Source of the DNA: AVCC01 sp041736255 | GTDB lineage: Bacteria; Pseudomonadota; Gammaproteobacteria; Burkholderiales; Burkholderiaceae_D | DNA length: 64,000 nt | Reading direction: 5' to 3' | Assembly (NCBI GenBank): GCA_041736255.1 | Contig: JBGSTZ010000156.1 | Coordinates: 124,001-188,000 of the forward strand | Part shown: in pieces, positions 43,591 to 51,757 of the stretch | How the letters are laid out: each line of letters begins with the position of its first letter | How positions within the stretch are numbered: position 1 is the stretch's first letter | The notes under the pieces: generated by a model | Databases searched by the model: none | What the model was told of the DNA's origin: nothing | What the model saw: only the letters and a program-made list of their open reading frames with translations | Translations under genes and position numbers: made by a program

Positions 43591-44237
43591 CAGGAAGATT
43601 TTGCTGTTTTTGCGGCATCATTTGCCAAGCGCTTGTTTTTGTCGGCCAACACCTTGATCAGACCATCAATACCGGACTTGCTGATTTCAGCCGAAAAACT
43701 GCCTTTGTAGGTTTGCACCAACCAAGCGCCCAGTACATTAATATCGTAAATTTTCCAGCCAGCAACCGTTTTTTGCAGACGGTAATTCAGCTGAATCGGT
43801 TCGCCACGCGACTGCACCACTTGCGAGCGCACTTGCACATCAGTATCGGTTGCCGCAGCGCGGAACGGCCTGAATTCAAGTTTTTGATCCTTAACCTGCG
43901 AAATGGCTCCGGAATAAGTGTACACCAGCAAGCTACGAAATTCAGCAGTCAGCTGCTTTCGCTGTTCTGGCGTAGCTTCGCGCCAATAACGCCCTGCTGC
44001 CAGCGCAGTCATGCGCTCAAAATCGACGTGAGGCAGGATTTTGGCTTCCACCAGCTCCAGCACTTTTTTCTGGTCACCGCCCTGGATTTGACGGTCGGAT
44101 TTGGCGATATCCAAGACTTCCTGACTGATACGTTTGATCAGCACATCGGGCGCTTCTTCTGCTGCCTGGGCACTAACGGCAAATGCCACTACGGCCAAGG
44201 CAAAAACAGAGGCAATAAATTTACGCAGAATTTTCAT
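43590..44237 (-). CDS. mlaC: Periplasmic phospholipid-binding protein MlaC
   Basis: A 215-residue periplasmic lipid carrier that shuttles phospholipid between MlaA in the outer membrane and MlaFEDB in the inner membrane. It has a signal peptide (MKILRKFIASVFALAVVAFAVSAQAA) and the Ttg2D/MlaC core (ILPHVDFERMTALAAGRYWREATPEQR, KIYDINVLGAWLVQTYKGSF). The ATG at 44237 begins the signal peptide; the frame stays open to 44279. Confidence 0.94.
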   Translation of the reverse strand: MKILRKFIASVFALAVVAFAVSAQAAEEAPDVLIKRISQEVLDIAKSDRQIQGGDQKKVLELVEAKILPHVDFERMTALAAGRYWREATPEQRKQLTAEFRSLLVYTYSGAISQVKDQKLEFRPFRAAATDTDVQVRSQVVQSRGEPIQLNYRLQKTVAGWKIYDINVLGAWLVQTYKGSFSAEISKSGIDGLIKVLADKNKRLANDAAKTAKSS

Positions 44238-44371
44238 ATTCTTATTTATAAATGAGTTAAAAAAGAAGGTGTGTTGCAATTACAATATTTCGACACTGGA
44301 AATATTGCGAGGTTCCCCATGCATTAATAGCTGGTGTTACGAAAAAATTTCGTCCACGAAAGATGCTTTTA

Positions 44372-45073
44372 TCAATAGCTGTAATCGTCATCTTCTTTGC
44401 TGCGGCCATCGCGTACCAGGCTTTCGCGCCGCTGCATATAGGCGTCGCGGGTAAAGGTATATTTATCCAGCGCAGCATCCTCGACCAGAGACGACGCGCC
44501 CAACAGCGCTGCACGTTGATCCACCAAGCGCATACCGGTACCGATGTTGCGCACATTGACTGGATCCTTGTAACTCCAGAGGTCAGCCGAAAGATCAACC
44601 GGAAACGCGGTCGTATCGCGCACAGTGGATGAACCGAATACGGGCAGCACTACGTAGGGGCCGGACTTCAGGCCCCAGACGCCCAGCGTCTGTCCAAAAT
44701 CTTCTCTATGCTTGGGCAAACCCGCTTCAGAACCGATATCGAGTACGCCCAGAAAGCCCATCGTGCTGTTGATTGCAACCCGCATGATGTCGGTAATGCC
44801 ATTTTCAAGCTTACCTTGCAGCAAGCTGTTGACCGCAGTCCATACGTCGCCGATATTGCCAAAGAAATTGCCAATCCCGGTCTGCACAAACGAGGGCAGC
44901 ACATCCTGATACACGGTCGCCGCCGGCTTCAAAACCGCTTGGTCGAGCTTGTCGTTGAAGCTGAACATCGCTCTGTTGTAGTTTTCCAGCGGGTCTTTTG
45001 GATTACTGCTGGTGGCACAACCGGACAGTGCCAGCACTGCGCAAAGTGTTGTGATGCGATATGTTATTTTCAT
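44372..45073 (-). CDS. mlaA: Outer-membrane lipoprotein MlaA (VacJ)
   Basis: A 233-residue lipoprotein with the lipobox LSGC (Cys19 lipidated). The VacJ core has DPLENYNRAMFSFNDKLD, the NFFGNIGDVWTAVN helix, GSEAGLPKHREDFGQTLGVWG and the YVVLPVFGSSTVRD segment that encircles the lipid pore. In enterics mlaA is unlinked; here, as in other betaproteobacteria, it is inside the operon between mlaD and mlaC. It overlaps mlaD by 4 bases. Confidence 0.95.
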   Translation of the reverse strand: MKITYRITTLCAVLALSGCATSSNPKDPLENYNRAMFSFNDKLDQAVLKPAATVYQDVLPSFVQTGIGNFFGNIGDVWTAVNSLLQGKLENGITDIMRVAINSTMGFLGVLDIGSEAGLPKHREDFGQTLGVWGLKSGPYVVLPVFGSSTVRDTTAFPVDLSADLWSYKDPVNVRNIGTGMRLVDQRAALLGASSLVEDAALDKYTFTRDAYMQRRESLVRDGRSKEDDDYSY

Positions 45074-45546
45074 TTGTTTTCTTCTGCTCCATCTGCCACT
45101 TTGCTGAACAAAAATTGACTGATCAGGTTTTCCAACACTACTGCGGATTGCGTCATGATGATCCTGTCGCCGGCTGCCAGGTTATTCATATCACCACCTG
45201 CTTCCAGGCCAATATACTGCTCGCCCAGCAAGCCGGAGGTCAGGATTTTGGCCGATGAATCCTTTGGAAACTGGAAGCGTTTTTCCAGATCTAGTGTCAC
45301 ATGCGCCTGAAAAGTCTTGTCGTCAAAACGAATATCGCCTACCCGCCCGACAACTACGCCGGCGCTTTTGACAGGTGCGCGCGGCTTCAGACCACCAATG
45401 TTGTCGAAACGGGCCACGACCGGATAGGTTTTATCAAAGGACAATGCGCTGCTCATATTGCCCACTTTCAGGGCCAGGAACATCAATGCCGCGGCACCCA
45501 GCAATACGAACAAGCCAACCCAGATATCGAATGATTTTCGCTGCAT
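45070..45546 (-). CDS. mlaD: MCE-domain protein MlaD
   Basis: A 158-residue inner-membrane-anchored periplasmic MCE protein that forms the hexameric ring of the Mla complex. It has one N-terminal membrane segment (IWVGLFVLLGAAALMFLALKVG) and one MCE domain (YPVVARFDNIGGLKPRAPVKSAGVVVGRV), with the central pore-loop sequence LLGEQYIGLEAGG. A repeat-bearing 171-base gap separates it from mlaE. Confidence 0.95.
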   Translation of the reverse strand: MQRKSFDIWVGLFVLLGAAALMFLALKVGNMSSALSFDKTYPVVARFDNIGGLKPRAPVKSAGVVVGRVGDIRFDDKTFQAHVTLDLEKRFQFPKDSSAKILTSGLLGEQYIGLEAGGDMNNLAAGDRIIMTQSAVVLENLISQFLFSKVADGAEENK

Positions 45547-45585
45547 GAAAGGTTGCCTTTCTCCACAATTTAACCCAAATTAATC

Positions 45586-45661
45586 GGGAGTATATTAAAA
45601 AATACTATAATTGCCGCATACAAATAAGGCGGCTATAAAAATACATCAATAGGTATATCTA
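45586..45661 (+). repeat. AT-rich dispersed repeat, copy F
   Basis: Starts GGGAGTATATT, continues AAAAAATACTAT, GCCGCATAC, GGCTATAAAAATACATC and ends GGTATATCTA. It fills most of the gap between mlaE and mlaD, oriented opposite to the operon. Confidence 0.65.
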
Positions 45662-45691
45662 CAAAAACAGCTGTGTCGGAGCGTGCTGTGC

Positions 45692-45730
45692 TTACTTATT
45701 AAACTTATTTATTAAACTTATTTATTAAAC
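45692..45730 (-). repeat. 13-bp tandem repeat, three units, spanning the mlaE stop codon
   Basis: Three consecutive 13-base units on the plus strand: TTACTTATTAAAC (45692-45704), TTATTTATTAAAC (45705-45717) and TTATTTATTAAAC (45718-45730). The first differs from the others by one base. The third unit contains the last codons and TAA stop of mlaE on the minus strand. Confidence 0.9.
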
Positions 45731-46500
45731 ATCAACGCCGTCATCATAAAGTCGAGCCACAACACCAGCAAGGAAGATACCACTACCGTGCGGGTGGTGG
45801 CGCGTGCCACGCCTTCCGGCGTCGGTTGCGCTTCATAGCCCTGATATAGCGCAACGAAAGTCGCTGCGATCCCGAACACCACGCTCTTCAGCACGCCGTT
45901 GCCGATATCGTCCCAGATATCCACTCCGGCCTGCATTTGCGACCAGAAGGCGCCTTCATCGACGCCGATCAGCGGCACGCCGACAAAATATCCACCCAAA
46001 ATACCCAGTGCACTGAACACAGCGGCCAAAATCGGCATCGCGATGATGCCGGCCCAGAAGCGCGGTGCAATCACGCGCTGCAGCGGATCGACTGCCATCA
46101 TTTCCATCGCCGACAATTGCTCGCCAGCCTTCATCAAGCCGATCTCTGCAGTCAGCGAAGTGCCGGCGCGCCCGGCGAACAACAGCGCGGTCACCACCGG
46201 CCCCAGTTCACGCGTCAGCGACAGGGCCACCAGCAAACCCAGCGATTGCTCTGAGCCATATTTATTTAGTGTGTAATAGCCTTGCAATCCCAGCACGAAA
46301 CCGACGAACAGGCCCGATACCGAAATGATCACCAGCGAATAGTTGCCGATGAAGTGGATCTGATCAGTGATCAGGCGCGGCCGCCGCCACAGGCCGCCTG
46401 ATGCGCGCAAGATCGCCAGGAATGCGGTAACGGTATAGCCCAGATCGGCCAGCAACGTACGCGTACTTGCGCCTAGTGCCGCCAATAATCGCATCATCAT
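45718..46500 (-). CDS. mlaE: Lipid-transport permease MlaE
   Basis: A 260-residue MlaE/YrbE permease of the Mla ABC transporter. Family segments are IHFIGNYSLVIISVSGLFVGFVLGLQGYYTL, AGRAGTSLTAEIGLMKAGEQLSAMEMMAVDP and RFWAGIIAMPILAAVFSALGILGGYF. Three consecutive ATG codons (46500, 46497, 46494) open the frame; the first gives a 4-base overlap with the mlaF stop. The protein ends LMFNK, encoded inside the 13-bp tandem repeat. Confidence 0.95.
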   Translation of the reverse strand: MMMRLLAALGASTRTLLADLGYTVTAFLAILRASGGLWRRPRLITDQIHFIGNYSLVIISVSGLFVGFVLGLQGYYTLNKYGSEQSLGLLVALSLTRELGPVVTALLFAGRAGTSLTAEIGLMKAGEQLSAMEMMAVDPLQRVIAPRFWAGIIAMPILAAVFSALGILGGYFVGVPLIGVDEGAFWSQMQAGVDIWDDIGNGVLKSVVFGIAATFVALYQGYEAQPTPEGVARATTRTVVVSSLLVLWLDFMMTALMFNK

Positions 46501-47390
46501 GAGCGCGCCTCCAGATCCAGATCCACCGCCAGCGTGCGACCGGGGTAATGGAACGGCACCGGACCGTCAGTCTCGGCGTTGATGAACTGCTTTACAAAAG
46601 GATCAGTGGACGCCTGCATCTCAGCCGGCGTACCTTCTGCGACGATTTTTCCTTCTGACAAGAAATAAATGTAATCGGCAATCGCAAACGATTCATGCAC
46701 ATCGTGCGAGACCAAAATTGAGGTGGAACCGAGCGCATCGTTCAGGCGCCGGATCAGGTTGGCGATCACGCCCATCGAAATCGGGTCGAGCCCGGCAAAC
46801 GGTTCGTCATACATGATCAGTTGCGGGTCGAGCGCGATCGCACGCGCTACTGCGACCCGCCGCGCCATGCCGCCGGAAATTTCGGCCGGCTTCATTTGTG
46901 CCGCATTGCGTAATCCGACCGCGTGCAGCTTCATTAGCACCAGGTCGCGAATCATTGCTTCAGGCAGGTCGGTATGTTCGCGCAGCGGAAAGGCGACATT
47001 CTCGAATACGGTCAAATCGGTAAATAACGCGCCATGCTGAAACAGCATTCCCATCTTGCGCCGCAGCGCATACAGCGCCTTGGAATCGAGCGACTGCACC
47101 GACTGCCCTTCCACCTGTACCGAGCCGGATTGGGCCTGAATTTGGCCGCCGATTAGACGCAGCACCGTAGTCTTGCCGGAGCCTGAGCCGCCCATCACGG
47201 CCACCACCTTGCCGCGCGGAAAGCGCATGTTCAAGCCGTTCAGGATACGGCGTTCGCCATATGCAAAACTGAGGTTGTCGATTGCGACCAAGGGAGAGGC
47301 GTCTGATTGCACGTTTGCGTTTTTCTGCAAAGAGTTACGAAAAGCGCCATTATAGATGGAATGTTGCGCTGCAGCTTGATTTGCCGTCAT
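46497..47390 (-). CDS. mlaF: Lipid-transport ATPase MlaF
   Basis: A 297-residue ABC ATPase with Walker A GGSGSGKTT, signature ISGGMARRVAVA, Walker B LIMYDEPFAGLDP and H-loop SHDVHES. First gene of the mla operon in the order F-E-D-A-C-B. The ATG at 47390 adds about 35 unconserved residues before the ATPase core; the true start may be further downstream. No CDS lies between it and the CorC-like gene 125 bases upstream. Confidence 0.93.
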   Translation of the reverse strand: MTANQAAAQHSIYNGAFRNSLQKNANVQSDASPLVAIDNLSFAYGERRILNGLNMRFPRGKVVAVMGGSGSGKTTVLRLIGGQIQAQSGSVQVEGQSVQSLDSKALYALRRKMGMLFQHGALFTDLTVFENVAFPLREHTDLPEAMIRDLVLMKLHAVGLRNAAQMKPAEISGGMARRVAVARAIALDPQLIMYDEPFAGLDPISMGVIANLIRRLNDALGSTSILVSHDVHESFAIADYIYFLSEGKIVAEGTPAEMQASTDPFVKQFINAETDGPVPFHYPGRTLAVDLDLEARS

Positions 47391-47515
47391 GACTGGCTCA
47401 TAGCTTGCGCAACCGCACGTCCGGGCATCGTGCGTATCGCGCGCATTTTGTAATATCAACAAAAACTATGGAGTATGAAAACAGTGTCGCGATTCAGATC
47501 AGCAGCGCGTATCTC

Positions 47516-48832
47516 TTATTGTTCCTTGGTTTCGGCTGGGTAGACGCGCACCAGCGCGATACGCGTGCCGCTCATTTTCTGGACCACGATCTCGAACTGC
47601 TCGAAGGCGATTTTTTGGCCTTCTTTCGGAATCTCACCCAACTTCACCATAATTAGGCCGCCCACCGAATCGGCGCCCTCCAGATCGAATTCTTCATTCT
47701 CGATGTCAATGCCCAATATGCGTTCCAGCGTAAAAATCGACAGGCTCCCCTTGCCCACCAGCGTGCCGTCTTCAAGCCGGGTCCAGTCGTTTTCGGTTTG
47801 CCTGAATTCGTCGCGGATATTGCCTACCAGTGCGCCCAGCAAATTGTCCAGAGTCAGAAAGCCGGCCGGCTTGCTGCCTGTTTCACCGACGATCACGAAG
47901 TGCGGAGCGCCGGTGCGAAAGCGGCGAAACAGTTCCAGCGCAGGCATGTGCGGCGGAACCTGTTGCACCGGACGCAGATAATTGCTCCAGTTGTCGATCG
48001 AATCGCCCTCCTGCTGCGCAAGAAACAAATCCTTCAGATGGACCATGCCCAGCACTTGTGCGCCGTCAAAATAAGGATAACGACTGAAACGGTTGTGCGT
48101 CACCGTAAACAAGTTCTCCTGCAATGTTTTCGACTTCTCTAACGCGGCAATTTCATGGATCGGGCGCATCAGGTCCGACACCTTGAGCTCGCTGAAATCG
48201 AGCGTTTGCGCCATCACATTCCATTCGTCATGACTGAATTTTCCGGCCGGATGGCTGCTGCGCAAGATCAGCTTGAGTTCATCTTTGGAATAGTGCGCAT
48301 CGTGCACGTTGGCATTGCCCAGCCCACCCACTCGCAGCACCCAGTTGGCGCTGGCATTCAGGACCCAAATTGCCGGATACATCATCCAGTAAAAACTGTA
48401 CAGCGGCAGTGCACTCCACAGTCCGATCTTGTCGGGACTACGAATCGCCATGGATTTCGGCACCAATTCGCCGATCACGATATGCAAAAACGAGATCGTG
48501 AAAAAGGCGAACGCGAACGATATGCTGTGAATCACTTCCGGTGAAGTAACGCCTGCCAAACCGAATAAAGGCTCCAGCAAGCTCGCGAACGCAGGTTCGC
48601 CGATCCAGCCCAGGCCGAGCGACGCCAGCGTAATGCCTAGCTGGCAGGCAGACAGATAAGCATCGAGCTGAGCATGCACTTTGGCGAGTATGCGTCCAGC
48701 CAATCCATTCTTTTGGGCGATGGCGCGAATGCGCGTCTGGCGCAGTTTGACCAAGCTGAATTCCGCAGCCACAAAAACACCATTGAGCGCGACCAGAAGC
48801 AATGCAACGACGATAAGTAGAATATTTTCCAT
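47516..48832 (-). CDS. HlyC/CorC family protein with DUF21 and CBS domains
   Basis: A 438-residue inner-membrane protein: DUF21/CNNM transmembrane domain (residues about 1-190, with NGVFVAAEFSLVKLRQTRI and QLGITLASLGLGWIGEPA), two CBS repeats (about 205-330) and a C-terminal CorC_HlyC domain. Relatives have been tied to magnesium or cobalt transport or resistance; function here is not proven. The ATG at 48832 starts the first membrane helix. A decayed relative lies directly upstream. Confidence 0.92.
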   Translation of the reverse strand: MENILLIVVALLLVALNGVFVAAEFSLVKLRQTRIRAIAQKNGLAGRILAKVHAQLDAYLSACQLGITLASLGLGWIGEPAFASLLEPLFGLAGVTSPEVIHSISFAFAFFTISFLHIVIGELVPKSMAIRSPDKIGLWSALPLYSFYWMMYPAIWVLNASANWVLRVGGLGNANVHDAHYSKDELKLILRSSHPAGKFSHDEWNVMAQTLDFSELKVSDLMRPIHEIAALEKSKTLQENLFTVTHNRFSRYPYFDGAQVLGMVHLKDLFLAQQEGDSIDNWSNYLRPVQQVPPHMPALELFRRFRTGAPHFVIVGETGSKPAGFLTLDNLLGALVGNIRDEFRQTENDWTRLEDGTLVGKGSLSIFTLERILGIDIENEEFDLEGADSVGGLIMVKLGEIPKEGQKIAFEQFEIVVQKMSGTRIALVRVYPAETKEQ

Positions 48833-48902
48833 GAGATGGATTGTTGTCACGAGGGTGACTACTATACATCTGCATGCGCGCCGGGCGTGCCTGTGCAACG
48901 GT

Positions 48903-49245
48903 TAGGGCTGCTGAGCATAAAGGCCGAACAATTTCAGCATAAAATTGGTGGTGGGCGTCAAAATCTGAACGAACGGCCCATCACCTGTGACAACCATTGC
49001 ATGGGCGCCGCGACGCGAGATGCGATCGGTTCGTGATAATGCATAGCGATGCGCGTGGGTATCAGTTCACCCATGAATTTGTGGCGAGAGTCTGGCGACC
49101 AGTGACGCCGCACCGAATGCACTGTTGTAAATACCGATCAGCGTGATGCCGATTTGAATCGTAAAAAAAGCCACTGGCGCTGTCCGAGAGTTCGATTGCC
49201 GCTTGCGTACCGCGATTACCCAATACCTGCGCAGCGCACAATGTG
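48903..49245 (-). pseudogene. Decayed fragment of a second DUF21 (hemolysin/TlyC-like) protein
   Basis: On the minus strand three reading frames together give a recognisable DUF21 N-terminal domain: GNRGTQAAIELSDSASGFF (frame 1), then after a T7 run FFTIQIGITLIGIYNSAFGA with ARLSPQIHG and a stop (frame 2), then GELIPTRIAMHYHEPIASRV with APMQWLSQ and a stop, and finally a short NFMLKLFGLYAQQP tail (frame 3). The family normally reads TVQIGITLIGI then GELVPKR in one frame, so at least two or three frameshifts have destroyed it. No start, CBS or CorC_HlyC domain remains. The rest of the 48833-49394 gap is empty apart from the betT leader. Confidence 0.75.
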
Positions 49246-49394
49246 CGAAAATGCCAAAAATATAACATCTCAATCCAAATTTTCGGCCTTTCGTGCAAAA
49301 GAATTGCTCTGTATGATGCGCCCCCTGCATCAATTGACGCATGGTAGGACAATAAATACTGATTAAGCGCTGATCCAAACAGAAGGAGAAAGAC

Positions 49395-51476
49395 ATGACG
49401 AATGAAGCCGTTACCGCGCAGCAAAATCCCGAGCCCGAGAAGGATCGCATTAACCCCGTCGTCTTCTATGGTTCAGCCCTCGGCATCGTGGCCTTCGCGG
49501 TCTGGACCATGTTTTTCACGGCCCAGGCCGGCACCGTAATTAATGCCATTCTGGCGTGGATCTCGGATACTTTCGGCTGGTTTTATTTCGTCGCCGTAGT
49601 GGCCTATCTGGTTTTCGTCATCTGCATCGCCCTGTCCCGTTATGGCAACTTGAAACTCGGTCCGGCCCACTCCACGCCCGATTTCAACGTCACGACCTGG
49701 GCCGCCATGCTGTTTTCTGCGGGCATCGGTATTGACCTTTTGTTTTTCTGTATCGCCGAGCCGATTACCCAGTTCCTGGCCCCGCCAGTGGGTGAAGCCG
49801 GCACCGTTGCGGCCGCCCGCAATGCGATGGAACTGACGTTCTTGCACTGGGGCCTGTCGGGCTGGGGTGTTTATACTTTGGTGGGCATGTCGCTGGCCTT
49901 TTTCAGCTATCGGCATGGCTTGCCTCTGACCATTCGATCCTCCCTCTATCCGCTGTTCGGCAAGCGCATCAATGGCCCGATTGGGCACACAGTCGATATC
50001 GCTGCGGTGTTGGGTACAGTCTTTGGCATCGCCACCAGTTTGGGCATCGGCATCATCCAGCTCAATTTCGGCCTCAACTACATGTTCGGCATACCGGAGA
50101 GTGTTACCACTCAGGCGTTGTTGGCCGTCATGATCGTGGTTTTTTCTGCCATATCCGCTGTGACCGGGGTAGAGAAAGGCATCCGCCGACTGTCCGAATT
50201 CAACATGCTGCTGGCGCTGTTGTTGCTGCTATTCGTGCTGTTCAGCGGCAAGACTGTTTTCCTGCTGAATGCCTTGGTGATGAACGTAGGCGATTACTTC
50301 AGTCACTTTATCGGCCTGTCGATGAATACCTATGCTTTCGCCCCGCCGACCGACTGGCTCAATGCCTGGACGGTATTTTTCTGGGCTTGGTGGATCGCAT
50401 GGGGCCCATTTGTGGGCTTGTTCCTGGCGCGTATTTCACGCGGCCGCACCATCCGTCAGTTCGTCGCCGGCACCCTGATTTTGCCGCTAGTATTCATGAT
50501 GGCGTGGATGTCGATCATGGGAAACAGCGCCATCGACCTGGTAATGAACAATACCGGCGTGGTCGATTTCGGTCAGCAAGCCATGACCAATCCGGGCTCG
50601 TCCATTTATTTGTTTTTACAAAGCTTGCCTTGGGTTGGCGTGACTACGGTGGTGACCACCATTCTCGCCATCGTCTTTTTCGTCACCTCCGGCGACTCCG
50701 GTTCGCTGGTGCTGTCGAATCTGACCTCCGTGCTGCGAGACCCCAGCCAAGACGCACCAGCCTGGATGCGCATTCTGTGGGCCGCCATCATCGGCGTATT
50801 GACCTTGGCTTTGCTAATGGCGGGAGGACTGAGTGCGCTACAAGGCACGGTGGTGATCATGGGGCTACCTTTTGCCTTTGTGCTCTTCCTGATGATGTTG
50901 GGACTGTTCAAGGCTTTAAAAGTGGAAGGCATGAAGGAAGACAGCTACCGCGGCAGCATGGCCGGCAGTCTGTCCGGCCGCATTACCCCAAGCGAGGGTG
51001 GCGCCCGTAACTGGCGTCAGCGCCTGGCCCGGGCAGCAAGCTTCCCCAGCCATGAACAAGTCCAGCGCTTCTTGCAAGAGGTGGGCAAGCCCGCCATGGA
51101 AGAAATCCGCGATGTGATGCTCGGAAAAGGCTTCAAGGTAGAGATTGTCGAAGGTACCGGCGCCGACGAGCATCTGTCTCTGAATGTGAGTCTGGGTGGC
51201 GAGCAGGATTTCACCTATCAGATCTGGCCGCGCAAATGCGCGATGCCTTCGTTTTCGATCAGGGTCACGCGCGCCGATTCCCATTACTACCGACTGGAAG
51301 TGCATATTGGCGAGGGCGGACAGGGTTACGACCTGGCCGGTTACAGCAAGGAGCAGGTGATCGCCGATATCCTCGACCAGTACGAACGGCACATGTTCTT
51401 CCTGCACACCCAGCGCGAGAAACCGGGCGGTGATATCAGTATGCCGGACGATCCTGCTACGGCCGGACGCGAATAA
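49395..51476 (+). CDS. betT: BCCT-family choline/betaine transporter
   Basis: A 693-residue secondary transporter with about 12 membrane segments and a long C-terminal cytoplasmic domain (residues about 520-693). The BCCT signature is visible as the Trp-rich WTVFFWAWWIAWGPFVGLFLARISRGRTIR segment. The length and long C-terminal tail fit BetT-type choline importers that are osmotically regulated, rather than shorter glycine betaine carriers. AAGGAG precedes the ATG. No betAB genes are in the window, so choline oxidation, if present, is encoded elsewhere. Confidence 0.9.
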   Translation: MTNEAVTAQQNPEPEKDRINPVVFYGSALGIVAFAVWTMFFTAQAGTVINAILAWISDTFGWFYFVAVVAYLVFVICIALSRYGNLKLGPAHSTPDFNVTTWAAMLFSAGIGIDLLFFCIAEPITQFLAPPVGEAGTVAAARNAMELTFLHWGLSGWGVYTLVGMSLAFFSYRHGLPLTIRSSLYPLFGKRINGPIGHTVDIAAVLGTVFGIATSLGIGIIQLNFGLNYMFGIPESVTTQALLAVMIVVFSAISAVTGVEKGIRRLSEFNMLLALLLLLFVLFSGKTVFLLNALVMNVGDYFSHFIGLSMNTYAFAPPTDWLNAWTVFFWAWWIAWGPFVGLFLARISRGRTIRQFVAGTLILPLVFMMAWMSIMGNSAIDLVMNNTGVVDFGQQAMTNPGSSIYLFLQSLPWVGVTTVVTTILAIVFFVTSGDSGSLVLSNLTSVLRDPSQDAPAWMRILWAAIIGVLTLALLMAGGLSALQGTVVIMGLPFAFVLFLMMLGLFKALKVEGMKEDSYRGSMAGSLSGRITPSEGGARNWRQRLARAASFPSHEQVQRFLQEVGKPAMEEIRDVMLGKGFKVEIVEGTGADEHLSLNVSLGGEQDFTYQIWPRKCAMPSFSIRVTRADSHYYRLEVHIGEGGQGYDLAGYSKEQVIADILDQYERHMFFLHTQREKPGGDISMPDDPATAGRE

Positions 51477-51481
51477 CAAAG

Positions 51482-51511
51482 ACTGAAGCCCTGCTTGTGC
51501 AGGGCTTCAGT
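51482..51511 (+). terminator. Strong hairpin after betT
   Basis: Perfect 13-bp stem ACTGAAGCCCTGC / GCAGGGCTTCAGT with a TTGT loop starts 5 bases after the betT stop. Only two T residues follow the stem, so it may be a terminator without a U-tract or a 3'-end stabiliser. Confidence 0.6.
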
Positions 51512-51561
51512 TACGTCATCGCCTGCGTTGCTACTAACTTGACATTGCCACGTTTTGGATG

Positions 51562-51590
51562 TTGACATGCATAAGTGCGGCGAGGATACT
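51562..51590 (+). promoter_or_regulatory. Candidate promoter of the keto-acid dehydrogenase operon
   Basis: TTGACA (51562-51567), 17-base spacer, GATACT (51585-51590, 4 of 6). The implied transcript has a leader of about 160 bases before the E1-alpha ATG at 51758. No adjacent regulatory gene is present. Confidence 0.45.
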
Positions 51591-51728
51591 TCGAACGATT
51601 CATGTGGAATTTTCATCTGTAAATAATTAAAATCAGTAAAAATGATGCCGGCGGCAATCACGCAGGCAGCAGGGCAACATCAGGTTGGCACCGGTTACCA
51701 CCGGCACCGAACCAAACATAAGATAAAA

Positions 51729-51745
51729 GCGCGACACGATCGCGC
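51729..51745 (+). promoter_or_regulatory. Short dyad abutting the E1-alpha ribosome-binding site
   Basis: GCGCGA-CACGA-TCGCGC, a perfect 6-bp GC-rich stem with a 5-base loop, ends on the base before AAGGAG (51746-51751), seven bases ahead of the ATG at 51758. Confidence 0.5.
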
Positions 51746-51757
51746 AAGGAGACAAAA

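Noticed and set aside
49062..49450. Two overlapping minus-strand frames of about 120 codons upstream of betT
   Set aside because: Only their central parts resemble a DUF21 protein and they do so in different frames, so they are pieces of a pseudogene and not genes.
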